Shown piece by piece: positions 32,829-44,500 of a stretch of DNA of 64,000 nt. Positions within the stretch are counted from its first letter, which is position 1; the number at the start of each line of letters is the position of its first letter. Origin of the DNA: Chelydra serpentina (lineage: Eukaryota > Chordata > Testudines > Chelydridae); NCBI GenBank assembly GCA_037349315.1, contig JBAIAC010000130.1:62001-126000 (forward strand), in the 5' to 3' direction. Both the position numbers and the translations under genes were made by a program. The notes under the pieces are model-generated. The model did not search any database. It was not told where the DNA came from and worked only from the letters and a program-made list of their open reading frames with translations.

Positions 32829-34065
32829 TGAGCTGTCAAAAAAAGGGACAGGAGGAGAAATCTAAGAGCAGTAGAGATAGGGCTACTCAGGAGTTTTTAA
32901 ATACCAAGTGTAAGCAGGGTCTGGATGAGCTCCCGCCTCACATCGAGTGATGAGCTGGGGAAAGACGTCAGGACCAGACCGTGTTTGCCCAGACACCCCT
33001 ACTCGGCCTGGGTATGCAGCATGATGGGGCCGCTTTGCCAAAGGAACGAGTTTTGGCTGGTGTTGGGTTACAAATCACTGTAGCACTGAGTGGAATGAAA
33101 TGTTATTCTCCTTCCTGTCCGAGTGAAGGGCGGCAGAACATACTGAGTCCGTCCTGATGGAGGGGCGAGGTGGGTGAGAAATACCTTTTATTGCACTGCA
33201 TAGAAGTGATTGAGGACATCACCCTAATCCAGTGGTCCCCAAACGTTTCACACTGTGCCCTCTTGTCCGTGTCTGCGGCCCCTCGGAAGCCGCGGTCGAG
33301 AACTGGGGCTGGGAGCAGGGCCCTGGCTTCCTAGGGAGAGGGGAGCAGACAGGGGTAAGCGGAACGAGGCTGGGCCAGGAGCCAGGGGCCCAGGCTGAGG
33401 GTAGGGTTGGGGAAGAGCTGCGCCAGACGAGGGCTGAGTGGGGCTCCCTCCGTGCCCTCAATGTGGGATCATAACCCCGACATGGGGTCCAATGCTAGGA
33501 GGAAGGGTCCTGCCATCTAGAGCCTGAGGGCATGGGGCCACCGCCAGAGCAAGTGTCCGACCGGTGGCATCCCTGCACCACAGCCAGGGCCTGGGACATG
33601 TGAGGGGGAGACTGTGAACGTCCCGTCTGTCCCAGAGACGCTGTTTGCGATATCCCTGAGCCACAGAACGAGGTGACGTGTTTCCCTTGAACCGTTCCCA
33701 TTTTCCTTATGGTTTAAATGGATTGCTCTTTAATCCATTGGATTTGCTTGAGGCACATGCAACGATTAGTGGGTCAGGGAAGCATCCAGAGCAGAGAGAG
33801 AACCCCAGAGTGGGGACACCCCAGCCCCTGTACTAAGTGACCACAAGAAGACTGGGGGTCGAGCCCCCCAGGGGTCCTGGGCCCAGCCTTGTTGGGGTCA
33901 CAAGGACTCTGCCACACACGAGAGTAGACAGAGAGTCCTCGAGGTCAGGCTGCCTCTGGGTGAGGGAGTGGGAGTGAGGACTCAGGACCTTTCACTAGCC
34001 CATTCCACCGGGGTCGTGGATAAGCCAGGAAAGTTTGCTACACTAGCAGGACCAGAACCCTGTCA
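32829..34065. other. No gene recognised; possible hAT-like start at 33232
   Basis: At 33232 CAGTGGTCCCCAAACG resembles a hAT terminus and is followed by GC-rich DNA to about 33480, but no matching right end or target duplication is seen. The rest is unassigned. Confidence 0.35.
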
Positions 34066-34070
34066 CGGAG

Positions 34071-34626
34071 TATAGGGGAGTCCGGCCCTGCACCCCTCTT
34101 CCCCGGATTCACTGGGAGTCTCAGCCAGTCAGTAGAACAGAAGGTTTATTAGAGATGCCAGGAACCCAGCCCAACCAGAGCTTGTCAGTACATCCAGGAC
34201 CCCTCAGTCGGGTCCTTCCGGGGGGCAGGGAGCTTAGACCCCAGCCTGGGGCTCCCTGCATTTCGCCCCACAGCTCCAAACGGGGCAGGGAGGCCAGACC
34301 CTGTCTGCCTCTCTCCCCTCTTCTCCGGCCAGCTCCAAACTGAAACTCTCCAGCCCGTCCTCCCCCTTTGTCTGCTTCCCGGGCCAGGAGGTCACCTGAT
34401 CCCTTTGTTCCCACACCTTCAGCTCATACCTTTTCCGGGGGAGGGGCCGGGCCATCTGTTGCCAGCAGACAGGGCCATTCTCTGTGTCCAGGCCTCTGCC
34501 TTCTAGGGCTTTGTAACAATCATGCACCATTGTCCCACCACCTAGAAACTCAAGCACCGCATAGGGGAAACCGAGGCACCCACACAGTACTCAGGGAAAC
34601 CTTAACAACAGTCCTAGTTCATCACA
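34071..34626 (-). mobile_element. Solo LTR with 5-bp target duplication
   Basis: Read on the plus strand the element runs from TGTCACGGAGTATAGG to TTCATCACA and is flanked by AACCC at 34066-34070 and 34627-34631. It is the reverse orientation of the LTR at 10031-10529, with a TTTATTAGAGA (polyadenylation signal on the minus strand) near 34144 and a longer 5' part. TG...CA ends and a 5-bp duplication identify it as an LTR retrotransposon remnant. No internal genes are present. Confidence 0.87.
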
Positions 34627-34631
34627 AACCC

Positions 34632-34902
34632 CCTTTACACTGGCACTCTGTCCTCATCGCTTCTCTCCCTCTCTCCCCTCGGGTCTCTCAACACCTGGCC
34701 CCACAGCGCTTCCTGCCAGCCCCAGACTGCGCTGTCTGGGCCTTCTCCTGTGGGTTTGAGCCTCTCTTCTGACTCCTAAGGACTCAGCAGGAGCAAGGGG
34801 CCTGTCCAGGAAATGGCCAGGGCCTCTGGGAACCCGGGGGTGCTCTGGACACCACCAGGGATACTTTGGCTTCTGGCACACAAGGGAACTTAAAAAGCTG
34901 AG
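34632..34902. other. No gene recognised
   Basis: Short spacer between LTR and tRNA relic with no recognisable exon. Confidence 0.4.
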
Positions 34903-34967
34903 TGCCCAGACATGGGGCTTGAACCCTGGACTAAAAACTTGATGCTTTACTGACAGAACTAGCCCAG
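34903..34967 (-). pseudogene. tRNA-Lys pseudogene with anticodon-arm deletion
   Basis: The minus strand reads CTGGGCTAGTTCTGTCAGTA and AAGCATCAAG, then jumps to TTTTTAGTCCAGGGTTCAAG and CCCCATG...CTGGGCA. It follows tRNA-Lys(TTT) but about eight bases of the anticodon arm are missing, and the D loop is altered. It cannot fold as a normal tRNA. Confidence 0.65.
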
Positions 34968-35333
34968 TTTAGCGAGTGTAGTTACCTGCTGTAACCACAA
35001 GAGCAGGCAGGTAAAAGAAAGGCAAAAAAAGTCCCAGGAGCCCTTCCTCTTTTTCTCCACGGCCACAGCCCATCAGCAGGATTCCTCCTCCTCCTCCTCC
35101 CTCCTGTGCCCCAGTGCCACTAAATCTCCGCACCTAGACAGCCGATCCATCCTCTGCCCCCCAATCCCCCATGCTTAAGCCTCCCGACCAAATCCGGCCC
35201 TGGCTCCATGGAACTGAGTCTCACATCTCGCTGGGAACTCGAGTCCTTGTGCCCAGAGTGTCTCTGGCCCCTCCGTAGATGACCTGAGTAACACAGTGTC
35301 CATCTTCTCTAAAGAAGTGCTTGGAGAGACTTT

Positions 35334-35406
35334 TCCCGTGTGGCCTAATGGATCAGGCGTCTGACTTTGGATCAGAAGATTGAGGGTTCGAGTCCCTTCG
35401 CGGTTG
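35334..35406 (+). tRNA. tRNA-Arg body with TTG anticodon
   Basis: The body (TGGCCTAATGGATCAGGCG, TCTGA...TCAGA anticodon stem, GAGGGTTCGAGTCCCTTCG) matches tRNA-Arg(TCG). The loop is CTTTGGA, so the anticodon is TTG, which would read Gln codons, probably from TCG by one C to T change at a CpG. The acceptor has two terminal mismatches (TCCCGTG with CGCGGTT). The B box is perfect, so it could still be transcribed. It lies about 180 bp before the large G-rich array. Confidence 0.7.
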
Positions 35407-35589
35407 TACTTTGTGCACTTTCCGCTTTGTCCTGAATTTCCGGCTTTCTTCAGCTGCCCCGCCCCCAGGATCTGCCCCGCCCCCGGGCTCTGGGCTTTGT
35501 TCTGCCGGCTCCCTGGCACCAGCACTGAGCATGCGCAGATCGGGAGGGGGGGAGAAGAGCCGGTGACCGCCCCCTTCCTCCCCCCCAGG
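35407..35589. other. GC-rich lead-in to the G-rich array
   Basis: Short unique sequence with several CCCCGCCCCC runs and GCATGCGCAGAT. No gene or promoter can be assigned. Confidence 0.4.
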
Positions 35590-38500
35590 CCCGTCTGGGA
35601 CCCCTGGCTGGGGCTGGGCTCTGGGGGGGTCGGGGGCCCCTGGCTGGGGCTGGGCTCTGGGGGGGGGTCTGGGTCCCCTGGCTGGCGGTGGGGGTCTGGG
35701 GCCCCTGGCTGGGGATCTGGGCTCCGGGGGGGTCTGGGGCCCCTGGCTGGGGTCGGGGGTCTGGGGCCCCTGGCTGGGAGCTGGGCTCTGGGGGGGTCTG
35801 GGGCCCCTGACTGGGGTCTGGGGCACCTGGCTGGGAGTCTGGGCTCTGGGGGGGGTCCGGGGCCCCTGGCTGGGCGTCTGGGGCCCCTGGCTGGGGGCGG
35901 GGCTCTGGGGGAGTCTGGGGCCCCTGGCTGGGGTCTGGGGCCTCTTGCTGGGCATCTGGGCTCTGGGGGGGGGTCTGGGTCCCCTGGCTGGGGGCGGGGG
36001 TCTGGGGCCCCTGACTGGGGGTCTGGGACCCTTGGCTGGGGATCTGGGCTCTGGGGGGGCGTCTGGGGCCCCTGGCTGGGTGCTGGGCTCTGGGGGGGTC
36101 TGGGGCCCCTGGCTGGGGGGTCTGGGCTCAGGGGGGGTCTGGGGCCCTGTCTGGGGTCTGGGGGGGGGTCTGGGGTCCCTGGCTGGGGTCTGGGAGGGGG
36201 TCTGGGACCCCTGGCTGGGGGCTGGGCTCTGGGGGGCTCTGGGGCCCCTGGCTGGGGTCTGGGGCCCCTGGCTGGGGTCTGGGCTCTGGGGGGGTCTGGG
36301 GCCCCAGGCTGGGGTCGGGGGTCTGGGGCCCCTGGCTGGGAGCTGGGCTCTGGGGGGGTCTGGGGCCCCTGACTGGGGTCTGGGGCCCCTGGCTGGGGGT
36401 CTGGGCTCTGGGGGGGGTCCGGGGCCCCTGGGTGGGCGTCTGGGGCCCCTGGCTGGGGGCTGGGCTCTGGGGGGGTCTGGGGCCCCTGGCTGGGGTCGGG
36501 GGTCTGGGGCCCCTGGCTGGGAGCTGGGCTCTGGGGGGGTCTGGGGCCCCTGACTGGGGTCTGGGGCCCCTGGCTGGGAGTCTGGGCTCTGGGGGGGGTC
36601 CGGGGCCCCTGGCTGGGCGTCTGGGGCCCCTGGCTGGGGGCGGGGCTCTGGGGGGGTCTGGGGCCCCTGGCTGGGGTCTGGGGCCTCTTGCTGGGCATCT
36701 GGGCTCTGGGGGGGGGTCTGGGTCCCCTGGCTGGGGGCGGGGGTCTGGGGCCCCTGGCTGGGGGTCTGGGACCCTTGGCTGGGGATCTGGGCTCTGGGGG
36801 GGCGTCTGGGGCCCCTGGCTGGGTGCTGGGCTCTGGGGGGGTCTGGGGCCCCTGGCTGGGGGGTCTGGGCTCAGGGGGGGTCTGGGGCCCTGTCTGGGGT
36901 CTGGGGGGGGGTCTGGGGTCCCTGGCTGGGGTCTGGGAGGGGGTCTGGGACCCCTGGCTGGGGGCTGGGCTCTGGGGGGCTCTGGGGCCCCTGGCTGGGG
37001 TCTGGGGCCCCTGGCTGGGGTCTGGGCTCTGGGGGGGTCTGGGGCCCCTGACTGGGGTCTGGGGCCCCTGGCTGGGGGTCTGGGCTCTGGGGGGGGTCCG
37101 GGGCCCCTGGGTGGGCGTCTGGGGCCCCTGGCTGGGGGCTGGGCTCTGGGGGGGTCTGGGGCCCCTGGCTGGGGGCTGGAATCTGGGGGGGTCTGGGGCC
37201 CCTGGCTGGGGTCTGGGGCCCCTGGCTGGGGGTCTGGGCTCTGGGGGGGGTCCGGGGCCCCTGGGTGGGCGTCTGGGGCCCCTGGCTGGGGGCTGGGCTC
37301 TGGGGGGGTCTGGGGCCCCTGGCTGGGGGCTGGGATCTGGGGGGGTCTGGGGCCCCTGGCTGGGGGTCTGGGGCCCCTGGCTAGGGGCTGGGCTCTGGGG
37401 GGGGTCTGGGGCCCCTGGCTAGGGGCTGGGCTCTGGGGGGGGTCTGGGGCCCCTGGCTGGGGGCTGGGCTCTGGGGGGGTCTGGGGCCCCTGGCTGGGGG
37501 TCTGGGCTCTGGGTGGGTCTGGGGCCCCTGGCTGGGTCTGGGCTCTGGGGGGGGGGTCTGGGGCCCCTGGCTGGGGGTCTGGGCTCTGGGGGGGTCTGGG
37601 GCCCCTGGCTGGGGTCGGGGGTCTGGGGCCCCTGGCTGGGAGCTGGGCTCTGGGGCGGTCTGGGGCCCCTGACTGGGTTCTGGGGCCCCTGACTGGGGTC
37701 TGGGGCCCCTGGCTGGGAGTCTGGGCTCTGGGGGGGTCTGGGGCCCCTGGCTGGGGTCTGGGGCCTCTTGCTGGGCATCTGGGCTCTGGGGGGGGTCTGG
37801 GTCCCCTGGCTGGGGGCGGGGGTCTGGGGCCCCTGGCTGGGGGTCTGGGACCCTTGGCTGGGGATCTGGGCTCTGGGGGGGCGTCTGGGGCCCCTGGCTG
37901 GGTGCTGGGCTCTGGGGGGGTCTGGGGCCCCTGGCTGGGGGGTCTGGGCTCAGGGGGGGTCTGGGGCCCTGTCTGGGGTCTGGGGGGGGGTCTGGGGTCC
38001 CTGGCTGGGGTCTGGGGGGGGTCTGGGACCCCTGGCTGGGGGCTGGGCTCTGGGGGGCTCTGGGGCCCCTGGCTGGGGTCTGGGGCCCCTGGCTGGGTCT
38101 GGGCTCTGGGGGGGGGTCTGGGACCCCTGGCTGGGGGCTGGGCTCTGGGGGGGTCGGGGGCCCCTGGCTGGGTCTGGGCTCTGGGGGGGGGTCTGGGTCC
38201 CCTGGCTGGGGGTGGGGGTCTGGGGCCCCTGGCTGGGGATCTGGGCTCCGGGGGGGGGGTCTGGGGCCCCTGGCTGGGGGTCTGGGCTCTGGGGGGGTCT
38301 GGGGCCCCTGGCTGGGGTCGGGGCCTTGGGGGGGTCTGGGGCCCCTGGCTGGGGTCGGGGGTCTGGGGCCCCTGGCTGGGAGCTGGGCTCTGGGGGGGTC
38401 TGGGGCCCCTGACTGGGGTCTGGGGACCCTGGCTGGGAGTCTGGGCTCTGGGGGGGGTCCGGGGCCCCTGGCTGGGCGTCTGGGGCCCCTGGCTGGGGGC

Positions 38501-41500
38501 GGGGCTCTGGGGGGGTCTGGGGCCCCTGGCTGGGGTCTGGGGCCTCTTGCTGGGCATCTGGGCTCTGGGGGGGGGTCTGGGTCCCCTGGCTGGGGGCGGG
38601 GGTCTGGGGCCCCTGGCTGGGGGTCTGGGACCCTTGGCTGGGGATCTGGGCTCTGGGGGGGCGTCTGGGGCCCCTGGCTGGGTGCTGGGCTCTGGGGGGG
38701 TCTGGGGCCCCTGGCTGGGGGGTCTGGGCTCAGGGGGGGTCTGGGGTCCCTGGCTGGGGTCTGGGGGGGGTCTGGGACCCCTGGCTGGGGGCTGGGCTCT
38801 GGGGGGCTCTGGGGCCCCTGGCTGGGGTCTGGGGCCCCTGGCTGGGGTCTGGGCTCTGGGGGGGTCTGGGGCCCCAGGCTGGGGTCGGGGGTCTGGGGCC
38901 CCTGGCTGGGAGCTGGGCTCTGGGGGGGTCTGGGGCCCCTGACTGGGGTCTGGGGCCCCTGGCTGGGGTTCTGGGCTCTGGGGGGGGTCCGGGGCCCATG
39001 GGTGGGCGTCTGGGGCCCCTGGCTGGGGGCTGGGCTCTGGGGGGGTCTGGGGCCCCTGGCTGGGGGCTGGGATCTGGGGGGGTCTGGGGCCCCTGGCTGG
39101 GGGTCTGGGCTCTGGGGGGGTCTGGGGCCCCTGGCTGGGGTCGGGGGTCTGGGGCCCCTGGCTGGGAGCTGGGCTCTGGGGCGGTCTGGGGCCCCTGACT
39201 GGGTTCTGGGGCCCCTGACTGGGGTCTGGGGCCCCTGGCTGGGAGTCTGGGCTCTGGGGGGGTCTGGGGCCCCTGGCTGGGGTCTGGGGCCTCTTGCTGG
39301 GCATCTGGGCTCTGGGGGGGGGTCTGGGTCCCCTGGCTGGGGGCGGGGGTCTGGGGCCCCTGGCTGGGGGTCTGGGACCCTTGGCTGGGGATCTGGGCTC
39401 TGGGGGGGCGTCTGGGGCCCCTGGCTGGGTGCTGGGCTCTGGGGGGGTCTGGGGCCCCTGGCTGGGGGGTCTGGGCTCAGGGGGGGTCTGGGGCCCTGTC
39501 TGGGGTCTGGGGGGGGGTCTGGGGTCCCTGGCTGGGGTCTGGGGGGGGGTCTGGGACCCCTGGCTGGGGGCTGGGCTCTGGGGGGCTCTGGGGCCCCTGG
39601 CTGGGGTCTGGGGCCCCTGGCTGGGTCTGGGCTCTGGGGGGGGGTCTGGGACCCCTGGCTGGGGGCTGGGCTCTGGGGGGGTCGGGGGCCCCTGGCTGAG
39701 TCTGGGCTCTGGGGGGGGGTCTGGGTCCCCTGGCTGGGGGTGGGGGTCTGGGGCCCCTGGCTGGGGATCTGGGCTCCGGGGGGGGGGGGTCTGGGGCCCC
39801 TGGCTGGGGGTCTGGGCTCTGGGGGGGTCTGGGGCCCCTGGCTGGGGTCGGGGCCTTGGGGGGGTCTGGGGCCCCTGGCTGGGGTCGGGGGTCTGGGGCC
39901 CCTGGCTGGGAGCTGGGCTCTGGGGGGGTCTGGGGCCCCTGACTGGGGTCTGGGGACCCTGGCTGGGAGTCTGGGCTCTGGGGGGGGTCCGGGGCCCCTG
40001 GCTGGGCGTCTGGGGCCCCTGGCTGGGGGCGGGGCTCTGGGGGAGTCTGGGGCCCCTGGCTGGGGTCTGGGGCCTCTTGCTGGGCATCTGGGCTCTGGGG
40101 GGGGGTCTGGGTCCCCTGGCTGGGGGCGGGGGTCTGGGGCCCCTGGCTGGGGGTCTGGGACCCTTGGCTGGGGATCTGGGCTCTGGGGGGGCGTCTGGGG
40201 CCCCTGGCTGGGTGCTGGGCTCTGGGGGGGTCTGGGGCCCCTGGCTGGGGGGTCTGGGCTCAGGGGGGGTCTGGGGCCCTGTCTGGGGTCTGGGGGGGGG
40301 TCTGGGGTCCCTGGCTGGGGTCTGGGGGGGGGTCTGGGACCCCTGGCTGGGGGCTGGGCTCTGGGGGGCTCTGGGGCCCCTGGCTGGGGTCTGGGGCCCC
40401 TGGCTGGGGTCTGGGCTCTGGGGGGGTCTGGGGCCCCAGGCTGGGGTCGGGGGTCTGGGGCCCCTGGCTGGGAGCTGGGCTCTGGGGGGGTCTGGGGCCC
40501 CTGACTGGGGTCTGGGGCCCCTGGCTGGGGTTCTGGGCTCTGGGGGGGGGTCCGGGGCCCATGGGTGGGCGTCTGGGGCCCCTGGCTGGGGGCTGGGCTC
40601 TGGGGGGGTCTGGGGCCCCTGGCTGGGGGCTGGGATCTGGGGGGGTCTGGGGCCCCTGGCTGGGGGTCTGGGGCCCCTGGCTAGGGGCTGGGCTCTGGGG
40701 GGGGTCTGGGGCCCCTGGCTGGGGGCTGGGCTCTGGGGGGGTCTGGGGCCCCTGGCTGGGGGTCTGGGCTCTGGGTGGGTCTGGGGCCCCTGGCTGGGTC
40801 TGGGCTCTGGGGGGGGGGTCTGGGGCCGCTGGCTGGAGGCCCTGGCTGGGGGTCTGGGCTCTGGGGGGGTCTGGGGCCCCTGGCTGGGGGTCTGGGCTCT
40901 GGGGGGGTCTGGGGCCCCTGGCTGGGGGCTGGGCTCTGGGGGGGTCGGGGGCCCCTGGCTGGGTCTGGGCTCTGGGGGGGGGTCTGGGACTCCTGGCTGG
41001 GGGCTGGGCTCTGGGGGGGTCGGGGGCCCCTGGCTGGGTCTGGGCTCTGGGGGGGGGTCTGGGTCCCCTGGCTGGGGGTGGGGGTCTGGGGCCCCTGGCT
41101 GGGGATCTGGGCTCCGGGGGGGGTCTGGGGCCCCTGGCTGGGGGTCTGGGCTCTGGGGGGGTCTGGGGCCCCTGGCTGGGGGTCTGGGCTCTGGGGGGGT
41201 CTGGGGCCCCTGGCTGGGGTCGGGGGTCTGGGGCCCCTGGCTGGGAGCTGGGCTCTGGGGGGGTCTGGGGCCCCTGACTGGGGTCTGGGGCCCCTGGCTG
41301 GGCATCTGTGCTCTGTGGGGGGGGTCTGGGTCCCCTGGCTGGGGGCGGGGGTCTGGGGCCCCTGGCTGGGGGTCTGGGACCCTTGGCTGGGGATCTGGGC
41401 TCTGGGGGGGCGTCTGGGGCCCCTGGCTGGGTGCTGGGCTCTGGGGGGGTCTGGGGCCCCTGGCTGGGGGGTCTGGGCTCAGGGGGGGTCTGGGGCCCTG

Positions 41501-44500
41501 TCTGGGGTCTGGGGGGGGGGGGGTCTGGGGTCCCTGGCTGGGGTCTGGGGGGGGGTCTGGGACCCCTGGCTGGGGGCTGGGCTCTGGGGGGCTCTGGGGC
41601 CCCTGGCTGGGGTCTGGGCTCTGGGGGGGTCTGGGGCCCCAGGCTGGGGTCGGGGGTCTGGGGCCCCTGGCTTGGAGCTGGGCTCTGGGGGGGTCTGGGG
41701 CCCCTGACTGGGGTCTGGGGCCCCTGGCTGGGGGTCTGGGCTCTGGGGGGGGTCCGGGGCCCCTGGGTGGGCGTCTGGGGCCCCTGGCTGGGGGCTGGGC
41801 TCTGGGGGGGTCTGGGGCCCCTGGCTGGGGTCTGGGGCCCCTGGCTGGGTCTGGGCTCTGGGGGGGGGGTCTGGGACCCCTGGCTGGGGGCTGGGCTCTG
41901 GGGGGGTCGGGGGCCCCTGGCTGGGTCTGGGCTCTGGGGGGGGGTCTGGGTCCCCTGGCTGGGGATCTGGGCTCCGGGGGGGGGGTCTGGGGCCCCTGGC
42001 TGGGGGTCTGGGCTCTGGGGGGGTCTGGGGCCCCTGGCTGGGGGTCTGGGCCTTGGGGGGGTCTGGGGCCCCTGGCTGGGGTCGGGGGTCTGGGGCCCCT
42101 GGCTGGGAGCTGGGCTCTGGGGGGGTCTGGGGCCCCTGACTGGGGTCTGGGGACCCTGGCTGGGAGTCTGGGCTCTGGGGGGGGTCCGGGGCCCCTGGCT
42201 GGGCGTCTGGGGCCCCTGGCTGGGGGCGGGGCTCTGGGGGGGTCTGGGGCCCCTGGCTGGGGTCTGGGGCCTCTTGCTGGGCATCCGGGCTCTGGGGGGG
42301 GGTCTGGGTCCCCTGGCTGGGGGCGGGGGTCTGGGGCCCCTGGCTGGGGGCCTGGGACCCTTGGCTGGGGATCTGGGCTCTGGGGGGGCGTCTGGGGCCC
42401 CTGGCTGGGTGCTGGGCTCTGGGGGGGTCTGGGGCCCCTGGCTGGGGGGTCTGGGCTCAGGGGGGGTCTGGGGCCCTGTCTGGGGTCTGGGGGGGGATCT
42501 GGGGTCCCTGGCTGGGGTCTGGGGGGGGGGTCTGGGACCCCTGGCTGGGGGCTGGGCTCTGGGGGGCTCTGGGGCCCCTGGCTGGGGTCTGGGGCCCCTG
42601 GCTGGGGTCTGGGCTCTGGGGGGGTCTGGGGCCCCAGGCTGGGGTCGGGGGTCTGGGGCCCCTGGCTGGGAGCTGGGCTCTGGGGGGGTCTGGGGCCCCT
42701 GACTGGGGTCTGGGGCCCCTGGCTGGGGTTCTGGGCTCTGGGGGGGGTCCGGGGCCCATGGGTGGGCGTCTGGGGCCCCTGGCTGGGGGCTGGGCTCTGG
42801 GGGGGTCTGGGGCCCCTGGCTGGGGGCTGGGATCTGGGGGGGTCTGGGGCCCCTGGCTGGGGGTCTGGGGCCCCTGGCTAGGGGCTGGGCTCTGGGGGGG
42901 GTCTGGGGCCCCTGGCTGGGGGCTGGGCTCTGGGGGGGTCTGGGGCCCCTGGCTGGGGGTCTGGGCTCTGGGTGGGTCTGGGGCCCCTGGCTGGGTCTGG
43001 GCTCTGGGGGGGGGGTCTGGGGCCGCTGGCTGGAGGCCCTGGCTGGGGGTCTGGGCTCTGGGGGGGTCTGGGGCCCCTGGCTGGGGGTCTGGGCTCTGGG
43101 GGGGTCTGGGGCCCCTGGCTGGGGGCTGGGCTCTGGGGGGGTCGGGGGCCCCTGGCTGGGTCTGGGCTCTGGGGGGGGGTCTGGGACTCCTGGCTGGGGG
43201 CTGGGCTCTGGGGGGGTCGGGGGCCCCTGGCTGGGTCTGGGCTCTGGGGGGGGGTCTGGGTCCCCTGGCTGGGGGTGGGGGTCTGGGGCCCCTGGCTGGG
43301 GATCTGGGCTCCGGGGGGGGTCTGGGGCCCCTGGCTGGGGGTCTGGGCTCTGGGGGGGTCTGGGGCCCCTGGCTGGGGGTCTGGGCTCTGGGGGGGTCTG
43401 GGGCCCCTGGCTGGGGTCGGGGGTCTGGGGCCCCTGGCTGGGAGCTGGGCTCTGGGGGGGTCTGGGGCCCCTGACTGGGGTCTGGGGCCCCTGGCTGGGA
43501 GTCTGGGCTCTGGGGGGGGGGTCCGGGGCCCATGGCTGGGCGTCTGGGGCCCCTGGCTGGGGGCGGGGCTCTGGGGGGGTCTGGGGCCCCTGGCTGGGGT
43601 CTGGGGCCTCTTGCTGGGCATCTGGGCTCTGTGGGGGGGGTCTGGGTCCCCTGGCTGGGGGCGGGGGTCTGGGGCCCCTGGCTGGGGGTCTGGGACCCTT
43701 GGCTGGGGATCTGGGCTCTGGGGGGCGTCTGGGGCCCCTGGCTGGGTGCTGGGCTCTGGGGGGGTCTGGGGCCCCTGGCTGGGGGGTCTGGGCTCAGGGG
43801 GGGTCTGGGGCCCTGTCTGGGGTCTGGGGGGGGGGGGTCTGGGGTCCCTGGCTGGGGTCTGGGGGGGGGTCTGGGACCCCTGGCTGGGGGCTGGGCTCTG
43901 GGGGGCTCTGGGGCCCCTGGCTGGGGTCTGGGCTCTGGGGGGGTCTGGGGCCCCAGGCTGGGGTCGGGGGTCTGGGGCCCCTGGCTTGGAGCTGGGCTCT
44001 GGGGGGGTCTGGGGCCCCTGACTGGGGTCTGGGGCCCCTGGCTGGGGGTCTGGGCTCTGGGGGGGGTCCGGGGCCCCTGGGTGGGCGTCTGGGGCCCCTG
44101 GCTGGGGGCTGGGCTCTGGGGGGGTCTGGGGCCCCTGGCTGGGGGCTGGGATCTGGGGGGGTCTGGGGCCCCTGGCTGGGGGTCTGGGGCCCCTGGCTAG
44201 GGGCTGGGCTCTGGGGGGGGTCTGGAGCCCCTGGCTAGGGGCAGGGCTCTGGGGGGGGTCTGGGGACCCTGGCTGGGGGCTGGGCTCTGGGGGGGTCTGG
44301 GGCCCCTGGCTGGGGGTCTGGGCTCTGTGTGGGTCTGGGGCCCCTGGCTGGGTCTGGGCTCTGGGGGGGGGGTCTGGGGCCGCTGGCTGGAGGCCCTGGC
44401 TGGGGGTCTGGGCTCTGGGGGGGTCTGGGGCCCCTGGCTGGGGGTCTGGGCTCTGGGGGGGTCTGGGGCCCCTGGCTGGGAGCTGGGCTCTGGGGGGGTC

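Noticed and set aside
35175..35955. Ordinary gene overlapping the tRNA-Arg-like sequence on the minus strand
   Set aside because: The minus-strand frame covers a tRNA and the repeat edge, with no domain.
36128..42881. Open frames of 1195-1725 codons on both strands, collagen-like in appearance
   Set aside because: They are produced by the stop-poor G-rich repeat. Frame changes with unit length and no conserved protein feature is present.
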